A stretch of DNA of 64,000 nucleotides. Origin: Ruegeria haliotis (GTDB taxonomy: Bacteria; Pseudomonadota; Alphaproteobacteria; Rhodobacterales; Rhodobacteraceae). The position numbers and the translations under genes were made by a program. The stretch lies in the NCBI RefSeq assembly GCF_013377785.1, contig NZ_JABXWT010000003.1:240958-304957 (forward strand), given 5' to 3'. The notes beneath the pieces were generated by a model. The model saw nothing but the letters and a program-made list of their open reading frames with translations. It did not search any database and had not been told where the DNA came from. Below, in pieces: positions 8,571 to 16,192 of the stretch (its first letter is position 1; each line of letters opens with the position of its first letter).

Positions 8571-9764
8571 TCAGATGGCATCCGCGCCGTCCATGATCCG
8601 GGCAAAGATGTCCGGGTCAGTGACCCCTTCCGAGCCGATCAGCAACACACGCGACTGTGCATCCAGCCCCAGTTTGGCCGATAACGCCGCGTCCTGCCGC
8701 ACGGCGATCAGCGCGGCAAGGCCCGCAATGGCGCTTTCACCGACTTCGACAGCGGTATCGCCTTGCAGCGGGCGCGCCATAAGACGCACGGTCGGGGCAA
8801 CAACCGATTCAGGAATGGTCAGGAAATCCGCAGCTTCTTCAGCCAGAATTTCCCACGCCATGCCAGACGGTTCGCCACAAGACAGACCCGCCATCAGGGT
8901 TTCTTCGGCGATGGCAAAATTGGTTGGGGCGCCGGCGCGGCCGCTTTCGAACAGGCAGGCGGCCAGTTCGGGTTCAACGATCACAACGCGCGGGCTTTCA
9001 GCACCCCAGTATTGGCGCAGACCGGCGGCCACGCCCGCCGCCAGACCTCCGACGCCGCCTTGCAGGAAGACATGTGTGGGTGCTTGATCCAATGCGTCGC
9101 AGATTTCGCTGGTCATCACGCCATATCCGGACATCACGTCGCGCGGCGGTTCGCTATAGCCCTCCCACGAGGTGTCCGAAACCACGAACCAGCCGTTCTC
9201 TTCAGCCTCGGATTTGGCCAGAAGGACCGATTCATCATAGTCGCCGGTGATGCGGATCACGTTGGCGCCAAGATCGCGCATCGCCTGCGCGCGGCCTTCA
9301 CTGACCTCGGCATGGATATAGATCCGGCAAGGCGCACCAAACCGCTGGCACCCCCAGGCGAGCGAACGGCCATGGTTGCCATCCGTGGCCGAAACCAGTG
9401 TGATCCCGGCGCATTCATCCTTGTATTTGTCCGTACGGATATCGACCAGTGAGACGTCGTGCCCCAGTTTCTCCGAAATCTGACGCTGGAGCACGCGCAG
9501 CGCGGCATACGATCCGCCGAGCGCCTTGAAGCTGCCCAGACCAAAGCGTGGGCCTTCGTCCTTGTAGAGGATTTCCCCGATCCCAATTTCAGCGGCCAGT
9601 GCTGCCAAGGACACCAGAGGCGTGGGCGCATAGCCGTCCCATTGGGTAATTTCCGCGCGAGCAGTGGCAAAATCCTGTTCAGAGAGAACGCGGTGGGCCG
9701 CATCGCCCGAACGCATGGTTGCGGCGACATGTCCGACACGGGCAGAGGGAAGAAGTTTTGTCAT
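8571..9764 (-). CDS. dpaL: Diaminopropionate ammonia-lyase
   Basis: A 397-residue fold-type II PLP enzyme expected to convert 2,3-diaminopropionate to pyruvate and two ammonia. Residues resemble E. coli YgeX/DpaL throughout: LYKDEGPRFGLGSFKALGG (Lys80 is the probable Schiff-base lysine), SATDGNHGRSLAW for phosphate binding, DTSWEGYSEPP, and GGVGGLAAGV. The start at 9764 is preferred over a longer frame to 9812 because it makes an ATGA overlap with the upstream M20 gene and begins at the conserved region. In E. coli the lyase is also next to an M20-family hydrolase (ygeX-ygeY), which supports the call. A related threonine-dehydratase-like enzyme (EutB) is the main alternative. Confidence 0.9.
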   Translation of the reverse strand: MTKLLPSARVGHVAATMRSGDAAHRVLSEQDFATARAEITQWDGYAPTPLVSLAALAAEIGIGEILYKDEGPRFGLGSFKALGGSYAALRVLQRQISEKLGHDVSLVDIRTDKYKDECAGITLVSATDGNHGRSLAWGCQRFGAPCRIYIHAEVSEGRAQAMRDLGANVIRITGDYDESVLLAKSEAEENGWFVVSDTSWEGYSEPPRDVMSGYGVMTSEICDALDQAPTHVFLQGGVGGLAAGVAAGLRQYWGAESPRVVIVEPELAACLFESGRAGAPTNFAIAEETLMAGLSCGEPSGMAWEILAEEAADFLTIPESVVAPTVRLMARPLQGDTAVEVGESAIAGLAALIAVRQDAALSAKLGLDAQSRVLLIGSEGVTDPDIFARIMDGADAI

Positions 9765-10912
9765 TGGGTATCCTGTTTGAGTGGAAGGCGGTCGCGCACG
9801 AGTTCGGCCCAAAAGTCGGAACCGATCGGCAACAGTGCATCGTTGAAATCATAGTCTGCCGAATGCAGCGGCTGGCCATGCGGGCCGCTGTGCCCATTGC
9901 CAAGCAGCAGGAAACATCCCGGCACGGTTGCGCTGAAATGCGCAAAATCCTCGGAAAAACTCATCGGCGGCCTGTCACCGATGGTCTCAAGCTTTAGCGC
10001 ACGTCCGGCTCGGACTACAGCGTCGGTTGGGTCAGGTGCATTGATCGTTTCAATGAACTCGGTCTTGAAGCTCATCTCGACGGTGATGCCATGGGCGGCC
10101 GCGATTCCGGATGTGATCTGACGCATGAACCGTTCCAGCGCTTGCCGATCCTCGGGGAGGCGGGCCCGCACATCGCCTTTCAACGTGGCGTTTCCGGACA
10201 GCACATTGCGTTGACCATCGGTCAGAAACTCCGTCACCGAAACAACAGCCCCGGCTGAAGGTGCCAGCTTGCGCGAAACGATTGTCTGCAGCGCCAATAC
10301 CATTTCGGCCCCGACGGTGATCGCATCCACCCCGACATGTGGCATCGAGGCGTGACCGCCCTGACCTTTGATCTCGATTTCAAACAGGCTTTCGCTGGCA
10401 CAAATCTGACCAGTACGGGTCGAGATCTGACCTACGGGTGCCCCTGGCAGATTGTGGATCGCATAGACTTCTTCGATGGGAAACCGTTCCAGAACGCCTT
10501 CGTCGATCATCGCGCGCGCGCCCAGCCCGTGTTCCTCGTTGGGTTGAAAGATGAACACCACAATACCGTCGAAATCGGGGTTCTTCACCAGCTTTTCGGC
10601 AGCGCCCAGCAACATGGTGGTGTGTCCGTCATGACCGCAGGCATGCATAACGCCGGGGTTTTCCGAGGCATACCCGTGGCTGCTGATCTCATGAATTGGC
10701 AAAGCGTCCATATCCGCGCGCAGACCAATCGCCCTGTTGCCACCACCGGATTTGAGAACGCCGATCACGCCAGCGCCTTCGTGAACCTCCAGTCCAAGCT
10801 GTCTCAGGTAGTCGGCAACTGTCGCCTTGGTGCGTTCTTCCTGAAACCCCAGTTCCGGATCGCGATGGAAGGCACGGCGCAGCTCCACCAGTTTTTCGTA
10901 CAGATCTCTCAT
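9761..10912 (-). CDS. M20 family amidohydrolase (hippurate-hydrolase-like)
   Basis: A 383-residue zinc-dependent amidohydrolase of subfamily M20D. Metal and catalytic motifs are intact: HACGHDGH near residue 100, FQPNEEHGLGA, HNLPGAPVG, the dimerisation-domain GGHASMPH, and a final His in QPLHSADYDF. Such enzymes remove acyl groups from N-acyl amino acids. It is translationally coupled to dpaL, so it may supply diaminopropionate, or a close relative, from an acylated precursor; that is inference. An AGGGACG sequence precedes the start. Confidence 0.9.
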   Translation of the reverse strand: MRDLYEKLVELRRAFHRDPELGFQEERTKATVADYLRQLGLEVHEGAGVIGVLKSGGGNRAIGLRADMDALPIHEISSHGYASENPGVMHACGHDGHTTMLLGAAEKLVKNPDFDGIVVFIFQPNEEHGLGARAMIDEGVLERFPIEEVYAIHNLPGAPVGQISTRTGQICASESLFEIEIKGQGGHASMPHVGVDAITVGAEMVLALQTIVSRKLAPSAGAVVSVTEFLTDGQRNVLSGNATLKGDVRARLPEDRQALERFMRQITSGIAAAHGITVEMSFKTEFIETINAPDPTDAVVRAGRALKLETIGDRPPMSFSEDFAHFSATVPGCFLLLGNGHSGPHGQPLHSADYDFNDALLPIGSDFWAELVRDRLPLKQDTQ

Positions 10913-11064
10913 GTTTCGTCCCTATGGCAGTATATAGAAACTACGGCCATCGGCAGACTTTGGGGATAAAAAATCACCGGCTTTGCGAGAAATAAACTCT
11001 CCAAGTGTCTAAGAGACGATGTATTTCGGAACTTTTTAGATTTGTGACAAGGCGGGTTCTATAG

Positions 11065-11607
11065 CTATATTTTCTCGAAGAACAAAATGACTTCGCCCAA
11101 CCGAACCCCATATCGCGAAACATAGGCGCGGTTCAGAAGACGGTCGTCATCAAGCAGCCACATCCAGTCATCGAAATTCACCCGCATCGTCCCCTCTTTG
11201 ATGGGCAGATCAATCTTGTAGGTCCAATTGAATGTATCGCCACGTTCGATTCCGCTGGCGGTTCCCAACACGCCTGGCGCGGTTCCGGTCCAGCCGTCCT
11301 CTCCGGTCTTGGTCAGCGTCCAGATGCGCTGCTCGGTGGCGCCGTCGTCATACAGGAAATCCTCTACCAGCGTCAGGGTTTCGCCATTCCACATCCCTTC
11401 GATATCGACTGTAAACCGACGCGGCACGTTCCCCAAAACATCCTGAAACTGGCCATAGGCCACGGTTTTACCCGCAAAGAACTCCTCGAGATTCAGTTGC
11501 CGGTCAGACAGAAAGGTTTTTGGAACTCTTGGTTTGCCAGAGCACGCGGCCAGAGTTGCCAGAGCGGTGATGGCGATAAAGGTTATCAGAGATTTGTACG
11601 ACATCAT
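11065..11607 (-). CDS. DUF3833 family lipoprotein (first of two paralogues)
   Basis: A 180-residue protein with a lipoprotein signal peptide: a hydrophobic stretch ends in LATLAAC, with lipidated Cys22. The remainder is a DUF3833 domain, a lipocalin-like beta-rich family (features include MWNGETLTLVEDFLYDDG, RIWTL, FDDWMWLLDD and NRAYVSRYGVRLGEV). No enzyme function is established. It is the last gene of a five-gene minus-strand operon and overlaps the preceding DUF3833 gene by the usual ATGA. It is probably anchored in the inner leaflet of the outer membrane, since Ser follows the cysteine. A relative occurs in the Rhodobacter RpoE-controlled RSP_1087-1091 cluster, by my recollection. Confidence 0.88.
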   Translation of the reverse strand: MMSYKSLITFIAITALATLAACSGKPRVPKTFLSDRQLNLEEFFAGKTVAYGQFQDVLGNVPRRFTVDIEGMWNGETLTLVEDFLYDDGATEQRIWTLTKTGEDGWTGTAPGVLGTASGIERGDTFNWTYKIDLPIKEGTMRVNFDDWMWLLDDDRLLNRAYVSRYGVRLGEVILFFEKI

Positions 11608-12221
11608 TGCAGCAGCTGTCCTTCAGAAGCAGCGCCATATCCGTTGGCGCCGTTCACATGGATGGGCTTGGGGTCAGGCGCAGGTCGCATGGTTGCGACC
11701 AACTCGGCCACCTTGATGCCGAACTTTCGCATTTCAGACCGATTCATGATCGCACCGTTCTCGGTCAAATACATCCAGTCTGTCACATCCAGCGTGTGCC
11801 CACCGGCGTCTTTGGGCAGGATAATCCTGTAGGTCAATTTGACCGTTGATCCTGAAACCGTGCCTTTGCCTTCGCCCACGATATCATCGGCAGTGGCGGT
11901 AAAGGCGTTGCCCGTCCCCAGTGTCAGATACCATTTTCGGGTCATCTGTTTGCCGTTGGAATAGGTGAAATATTCCGACAGCGTGCCCGAATTCCCTTTC
12001 CACTCCCCCACCATATGCGCCACGAAACTGTTCGACACCTTGCCATTGGGGCCGTAGATCAGCCCTTCGGATAGGATTTTCCCGTTCAGATGGGTTTTGA
12101 GGGAAAACTCCGGGCCTGTTCCAGTATAATCCGAGGGCGATTGTGCCTGAAAACCCATAAGGCGGTTCTTCAGAAGGATGGCGACCAGCAGCGCCAGTAG
12201 AATGATTGCAATGGCGTTCAT
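11604..12221 (-). CDS. DUF3833 family protein, membrane-anchored (second paralogue)
   Basis: A 205-residue protein with one N-terminal membrane segment (AIAIILLALLVAILL) and no lipobox, followed by a DUF3833 domain whose motifs parallel the neighbouring gene (MVGEWKGNSGTLSEYFTYSNG, RKWYLTL, DVTDWMYLTENG, NRSEMRKFGIKVAEL). The start at 12221 is chosen because it forms an ATGA overlap with the MFS gene and gives the expected membrane anchor; a 351-residue frame through the MFS gene is a shadow. The tandem copies look like an old duplication with different anchoring. Function unknown; a role in lipid transport or modification is only a guess from context. Confidence 0.87.
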   Translation of the reverse strand: MNAIAIILLALLVAILLKNRLMGFQAQSPSDYTGTGPEFSLKTHLNGKILSEGLIYGPNGKVSNSFVAHMVGEWKGNSGTLSEYFTYSNGKQMTRKWYLTLGTGNAFTATADDIVGEGKGTVSGSTVKLTYRIILPKDAGGHTLDVTDWMYLTENGAIMNRSEMRKFGIKVAELVATMRPAPDPKPIHVNGANGYGAASEGQLLQ

Positions 12222-13444
12222 TTGTTGGTGACCTCTGTGGGCAATGTCAAAACCATCCCGAACGCGCCGAGTTTCAGGATGCAGGGCAGCACAGCGTAGG
12301 CAAGATTGAGTGTGTACAGTGCCTGGGCCGAATTGGTTTGACCTGGGGTGAAGCCGCTGCGTTCCAGCAGCGGCAGAGTGAAAAAGGCAGCCAGGGCCAG
12401 ACCCAGCTTGCCTGCGAATGACCAGATGCCAAACGCGGTTGAGGCATTCAGGCCTGCGCGCGTCAGTACAACTGAGAACATGGCCGGCAGCACAACCATA
12501 TCCGCCCCCAGTGCAGCACCAGAGGCGAGGCAGATGATTGCGAACCCAGCAAGGTTTCCAGCGGACAAAGTGGCGGCGCCGACAAAGCCCGCAATCGCAA
12601 GCGGCATGGCGATTATCAGAGTCTGTTTCGGGCCGATTCGATTGCTCAGGCGCGCCCAAAGCGGAATGCTTGCGCCTGCGCTGAAGAAGAACAGGATCAA
12701 AAGGGGGCCTGCTTTGCCCGGCAGTTGCAGGCGATCTTCGACAAAGAAGAGGAATAGCGTCGACGTGATCGCGACCGGCAAGCTGTTGACCAGCGCCAGT
12801 GCCAACAGTCGCAACGCTCCGGCTTGTCCCAGCCCGGCAAGGGACAATCCCTCTCCGGTAATCGGGGTGCGTCGCCAGATCGGGAAGGTCAGCACAAATG
12901 TCAGCACGGCCAGCAAGCCGAGAAACAGACCAAAGATGGGATAACCTTGCGCTTGCGCCCCAAACGCCACGAACACGGCAGGGGCGCTTGCGGCGATGAT
13001 AACACCGGCCAATTGTCCACCTTCACGGTAGGCGGCCAGCGTCATCAGTTCCTTTGGATCAGGTCGTTTTGCCAGCGTCGCGCTACGACCATAAAGCAAA
13101 ATTGTTCCGAGGCTGTAAGCCGAAAACAAAAGCACCAGAATAGCGATGAGCACCGCAAGACCGGCACCTTCCGACAAGGAAAACAGCAGTGGAAACCCGA
13201 TGGCCAATCCAATTGCGGCCAGCGCAGCAAACAGGGTCTGTCCCCCGGGCCAACGATCTATGGCCCAGCCAATCAGCGGGTCCTGCACCAGATCCACCAG
13301 TCGGATCAGCAGTAACACGGTGCCGATGACCCCAAGGCTGATGCCCAGGTTCACAGCCGCAAAACGCGGCAAGTGAATATAAAGCGGGATACCCGCCGCC
13401 GCGAGCATCAGCGCATAGAGGCTGACACGGGGATACAGCATCAC
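12218..13444 (-). CDS. MFS transporter, GPH-like (glycoside-pentoside-hexuronide:cation symporter family)
   Basis: A 408-residue integral membrane protein with about 12 hydrophobic segments. An early LVDLVQDPLIGWAIDRW motif is typical of the MFS_2/GPH family. In the Rhodobacter sphaeroides RpoE regulon a GPH-type symporter is encoded at the same place in the operon. Sequence alone does not indicate the substrate; given its neighbours, a lipid or lipid-derived compound is possible. It is joined to both neighbours by ATGA overlaps, so one transcript is likely. Confidence 0.88.
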   Translation of the reverse strand: MMLYPRVSLYALMLAAAGIPLYIHLPRFAAVNLGISLGVIGTVLLLIRLVDLVQDPLIGWAIDRWPGGQTLFAALAAIGLAIGFPLLFSLSEGAGLAVLIAILVLLFSAYSLGTILLYGRSATLAKRPDPKELMTLAAYREGGQLAGVIIAASAPAVFVAFGAQAQGYPIFGLFLGLLAVLTFVLTFPIWRRTPITGEGLSLAGLGQAGALRLLALALVNSLPVAITSTLFLFFVEDRLQLPGKAGPLLILFFFSAGASIPLWARLSNRIGPKQTLIIAMPLAIAGFVGAATLSAGNLAGFAIICLASGAALGADMVVLPAMFSVVLTRAGLNASTAFGIWSFAGKLGLALAAFFTLPLLERSGFTPGQTNSAQALYTLNLAYAVLPCILKLGAFGMVLTLPTEVTNK

Positions 13445-13992
13445 TGCCCTTTCAACTGCCGCGTAAAGCTTGCGGATCTGGTGTTGTTGCCAAGGAATAT
13501 CGACATGAAAGAGCGTTTGATGCCGTTATTCGTCAAAGTGCAGGTTTGGGTTCCGTTACGCCAGAACCCGACTTTGTTTGGACCTTCAGAGATGGCAAGA
13601 TAGCTGTCGCCTTTGCTGACGCCTTGGAAACATGTCGCAAGCTGTGCTTGAGTTGGGGCAAGATTCCCTTGTCGCGCCATTTCGTCCAGCGTCGACTTGA
13701 CCAGTGCTTTTTGAGCCAGATTCTTGCGGTAGGTCAGTTGCAGGCCAAAGTCTTCCTTCCAACTGAACGGTGCGCCACCCGGGGTGTAGAGTTTTGCGTC
13801 GTACACAGGAAGGCCCAGAAACCGGAACGTTGAGCTTCCAAGCAATTTGGGGTCGCTCAACTGACCTGACAGTGGAGACGCTGCCAAACCGGCAGGGACC
13901 AGCAGGAACAGTGAAAGCAGTCCGCCGCGCCAGGTTTCGCTATTCAGCCGCAACAGGGATGGCCGGATCTTTTTCAAGAATGCCATTGTCAT
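13441..13992 (-). CDS. Chalcone-isomerase-like protein with signal peptide
   Basis: A 183-residue protein with a basic N-terminus and hydrophobic segment (LLSLFLLVPAGLAAS), consistent with export, then a chalcone-isomerase-like domain (SSTFRFLGLPVYDAKLYTP, FGLQLTYRKNLAQKALVKST, SFMSIFLGNNT). Bacterial members of this family are not known to isomerise chalcones and often accompany flavoprotein amine oxidases and cyclopropane-type lipid genes. It overlaps the upstream flavoprotein by 53 bases, which is large but leaves no better in-frame ATG, and the downstream MFS gene by four. Probably periplasmic or membrane-tethered, possibly binding or modifying fatty acyl chains (inference). Confidence 0.83.
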   Translation of the reverse strand: MTMAFLKKIRPSLLRLNSETWRGGLLSLFLLVPAGLAASPLSGQLSDPKLLGSSTFRFLGLPVYDAKLYTPGGAPFSWKEDFGLQLTYRKNLAQKALVKSTLDEMARQGNLAPTQAQLATCFQGVSKGDSYLAISEGPNKVGFWRNGTQTCTLTNNGIKRSFMSIFLGNNTRSASFTRQLKGQ

Positions 13993-15271
13993 CTCCGATT
14001 GTTTGCGGGGTGCCCTTCAGGCGGTCAACAACATGCATTGCGCTGGCAATTCCGTCTTCATGAAATCCGTGCCGATTATAGGCACCGGCGAACCAGGTTC
14101 GGTTTTGCCCCTGCATTTCGTGGATCTGCCCTTGTGCACGCAGTGCCGCCTTGTCGAACACCGGATGGGCGAATTCGACCTGATCATAGATCTTGTCCGC
14201 TGGAACTTCCGAAGACGCGTTGAGTGTCACGAACAGAGGATTGCTGTCGGGAATGTTTTGCAGGCGGTTCATCCAATAGGTGACGCCAACATTTCCAGCC
14301 TCAGACCGATACGTCCAGCTCGACCAGCACGCGCGCCGTTTCGGCATCTGGCCCGGGTCGCAATGCAGAATGGCCGTATTGGGTTGATAGCGGATTGCCC
14401 CCAGGGCGGCAGCCTCTTCCAGAGTCGCGTCTTCGCCCAGAATCGCAAGGGATTGATCGGAATGTGTTGCCATGATGATTTCGTCAAATTGATCTGCCTG
14501 CCCGTTGCTGAAAACGGTCACTCCCAGTTCGTCACGCTGAATATGCTGAACCGGGGTCGCAAGGCGGATATCACATCCGCGTGCGCGCAGCGCGGCGTCG
14601 ATCCGGCGGACATATTCGATACTGCCGCCTTTAACGGTCCACCACTGGTGTTGTTTGGCGCGGCCACTGGCCAGCAGGGCGTGGTTGCGGAAGAACTGCA
14701 CCAGCGACCGGGCGGGAAACTGGTCGACAAACTCAACCGGGGTTGACCAGATCGCACCGCACATGGGCATCAGATAGTTGTGACGGAACCAATGACCAAG
14801 GCGCAGCTGATCGACCAGCTCTCCGATCGTTGTGTCGTCATCTTTTGCCGCATCGGGGGCTTCGCGGCCAAAGCGTAAGATGTCGGCAATCATCTTATAG
14901 TAGGCAGGACGCGCGAGGTTGCGTTTCTGCGCCGTCAGGGTCCGCAGGTTGTTCAGGCCGTATTCGATACGGCCATTGTCGATGGTCGCACCAAAGCTCA
15001 TCTCGCTTTTGATCACCGGGACGTTCAGTTCGTCGAACAGTTTGGTCAGGTAGGGGTATGTGGCATAGTTGAACACGATAAAGCCGGTATCGACCGGTTG
15101 ATCCCCATTCTTCCCCGCCATGACGGTTCGGGCATGGCCGCCCAAGCGTGGCTCGGCTTCGAACAAAGTGACGTCGTGATCCTCAGACAGGTAGTAAGCC
15201 GCGGATAGACCTGAAATGCCTGCGCCTACAATTGCGATTTTCTTGCGTACGCCCCGGGTTTCGTCGAACAT
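13940..15271 (-). CDS. FAD-dependent amine-oxidase-type flavoprotein (COG2907; candidate fatty-acid desaturase of furan fatty acid synthesis)
   Basis: A 443-residue flavoprotein with an N-terminal FAD motif (KKIAIVGAGISGLSAAYYL, then LFEAEPRLGGHARTV) and the conserved DTGFIVFNYATYP and MCGAIWSTP segments of the COG2907 family. I recall that a Rhodobacter homologue in the RSP_1087-1091 cluster (UfaD) desaturates methylated fatty acyl chains on the way to furan fatty acids; assignment here is by family and context, not proof. The start at 15271 is preferred to 15331 or 15292 because an ACGAGG ribosome site precedes it and the TGATCC-type promoter would place transcription start near 15294. First gene of a five-gene operon. 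Confidence 0.88.
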   Translation of the reverse strand: MFDETRGVRKKIAIVGAGISGLSAAYYLSEDHDVTLFEAEPRLGGHARTVMAGKNGDQPVDTGFIVFNYATYPYLTKLFDELNVPVIKSEMSFGATIDNGRIEYGLNNLRTLTAQKRNLARPAYYKMIADILRFGREAPDAAKDDDTTIGELVDQLRLGHWFRHNYLMPMCGAIWSTPVEFVDQFPARSLVQFFRNHALLASGRAKQHQWWTVKGGSIEYVRRIDAALRARGCDIRLATPVQHIQRDELGVTVFSNGQADQFDEIIMATHSDQSLAILGEDATLEEAAALGAIRYQPNTAILHCDPGQMPKRRACWSSWTYRSEAGNVGVTYWMNRLQNIPDSNPLFVTLNASSEVPADKIYDQVEFAHPVFDKAALRAQGQIHEMQGQNRTWFAGAYNRHGFHEDGIASAMHVVDRLKGTPQTIGDDNGILEKDPAIPVAAE

Positions 15272-15300
15272 TCCAGCCTCGTTATATGACATTTTACAAT

Positions 15301-15330
15301 AAGATACGCAGGGTAGCCGGGGGTGGATCA
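15301..15330 (-). promoter_or_regulatory. Predicted RpoE (ECF11, ChrR-controlled) promoter for the flavoprotein operon
   Basis: Read on the minus strand this is TGATCC, an 18-base spacer, then TATCTT. TGATCC is the -35 element known for the Rhodobacter singlet-oxygen sigma factor RpoE. The -10 lies about 30 bases before the chosen start codon. The divergent SDR gene has TGATCC at exactly the same spacing from an AT-rich hexamer, which makes chance less likely. The -10 fits the published type (TAAGA-like) only loosely. Confidence 0.65.
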
Positions 15331-15405
15331 ATCATGTCAGAGGTTTTTCGCAAGTGCACTATGTTGTGATTCCGGATGACATTGCCGGTTCCTTTCGGAA
15401 CCATA

Positions 15406-15435
15406 TGATCCAACGCTGCCTTAAGGTCGTAAAAA
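15406..15435 (+). promoter_or_regulatory. Predicted RpoE (ECF11) promoter for the divergent SDR gene
   Basis: TGATCC at 15406-15411, an 18-base spacer, and TAAAAA at 15430-15435, ending 28 bases before the SDR start codon. A perfect six-base dyad, GGTTCC-TTTC-GGAACC at 15387-15402, lies just upstream of the -35 and could be an extra operator or simply a hairpin. Pairing with the mirror-image promoter on the minus strand suggests coordinate control of both units by the same sigma factor. Confidence 0.62.
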
Positions 15436-15463
15436 CATCACACAAGATTGAAACGGCCCACGC

Positions 15464-16189
15464 ATGAACAGCTTTGACGGAAAAACCTATTGGATCATCG
15501 GCGCCAGCGAAGGGCTGGGCCGCGCGCTGGCGCAAGCGCTCAGCCGTCAGGGCGCGCATCTGGTCTTGTCAGCGCGTAACGCCGACCGTCTGGCCGAGAT
15601 TTGCGATGCCTTGCCGAATGCACGGGCGGTGCCTCTGGATGTCACCGACCTGACTGCCGTGCGCCGTGCGGTGGCCGAGGTCAGAAAGTTGGATGGGCTT
15701 GTCTACAATGCCGGGGCCTATGACCCGATGTCTGCATCGGATTGGGATACCGAGGCCGCGCTGGCCATGAGCGATGTGAATTACACCGGAGCGTTGCGGG
15801 TTCTGGGGGAAACAGTACCCGGTTTTGTGCAGGCCGGTCGGGGGGATATCACCCTGATCGGCTCGCTTGCCGGTTACCACGGCTTGCCCGCAGCTATTGG
15901 CTATGCGGCCAGTAAGGCGGCGCTGATCTCATTGGCTGAAACGATGCGGCATGATCTGGCTGGGACAGGCGTGACGATACGCATCGTCAACCCGGGATTC
16001 ATCAAGACCCGTCTGACTGAAAAGAACAGCTTCAAGATGCCGATGCTGATGACGCCTGAGGACGCGGCAGGACGGGTGTTGAAGGCAATGTCGCGCCGCC
16101 GGTTCCGCACCGATTTTCCGGCGCCGTTTTCCTGGGTGATACGCCTGATCGATTATTTGCCGGATGTTCTGATTTATCGCGGAAAATAG
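15464..16189 (+). CDS. Short-chain dehydrogenase/reductase of the singlet-oxygen-response cluster
   Basis: A 241-residue SDR. Features are the cofactor motif IIGASEGLGRALA near residue 10, the NAG motif in LVYNAGAYD, a catalytic Ser in LIGSLAGYHG and the YAASKAAL active-site Tyr and Lys, all intact. The substrate is unknown. Its divergent position next to the flavoprotein operon, with matched promoters, parallels RSP_1087 of Rhodobacter sphaeroides (from memory). It is convergent with imuB, with only a three-base gap between stops. Confidence 0.9.
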   Translation: MNSFDGKTYWIIGASEGLGRALAQALSRQGAHLVLSARNADRLAEICDALPNARAVPLDVTDLTAVRRAVAEVRKLDGLVYNAGAYDPMSASDWDTEAALAMSDVNYTGALRVLGETVPGFVQAGRGDITLIGSLAGYHGLPAAIGYAASKAALISLAETMRHDLAGTGVTIRIVNPGFIKTRLTEKNSFKMPMLMTPEDAAGRVLKAMSRRRFRTDFPAPFSWVIRLIDYLPDVLIYRGK

Positions 16190-16192
16190 AGT

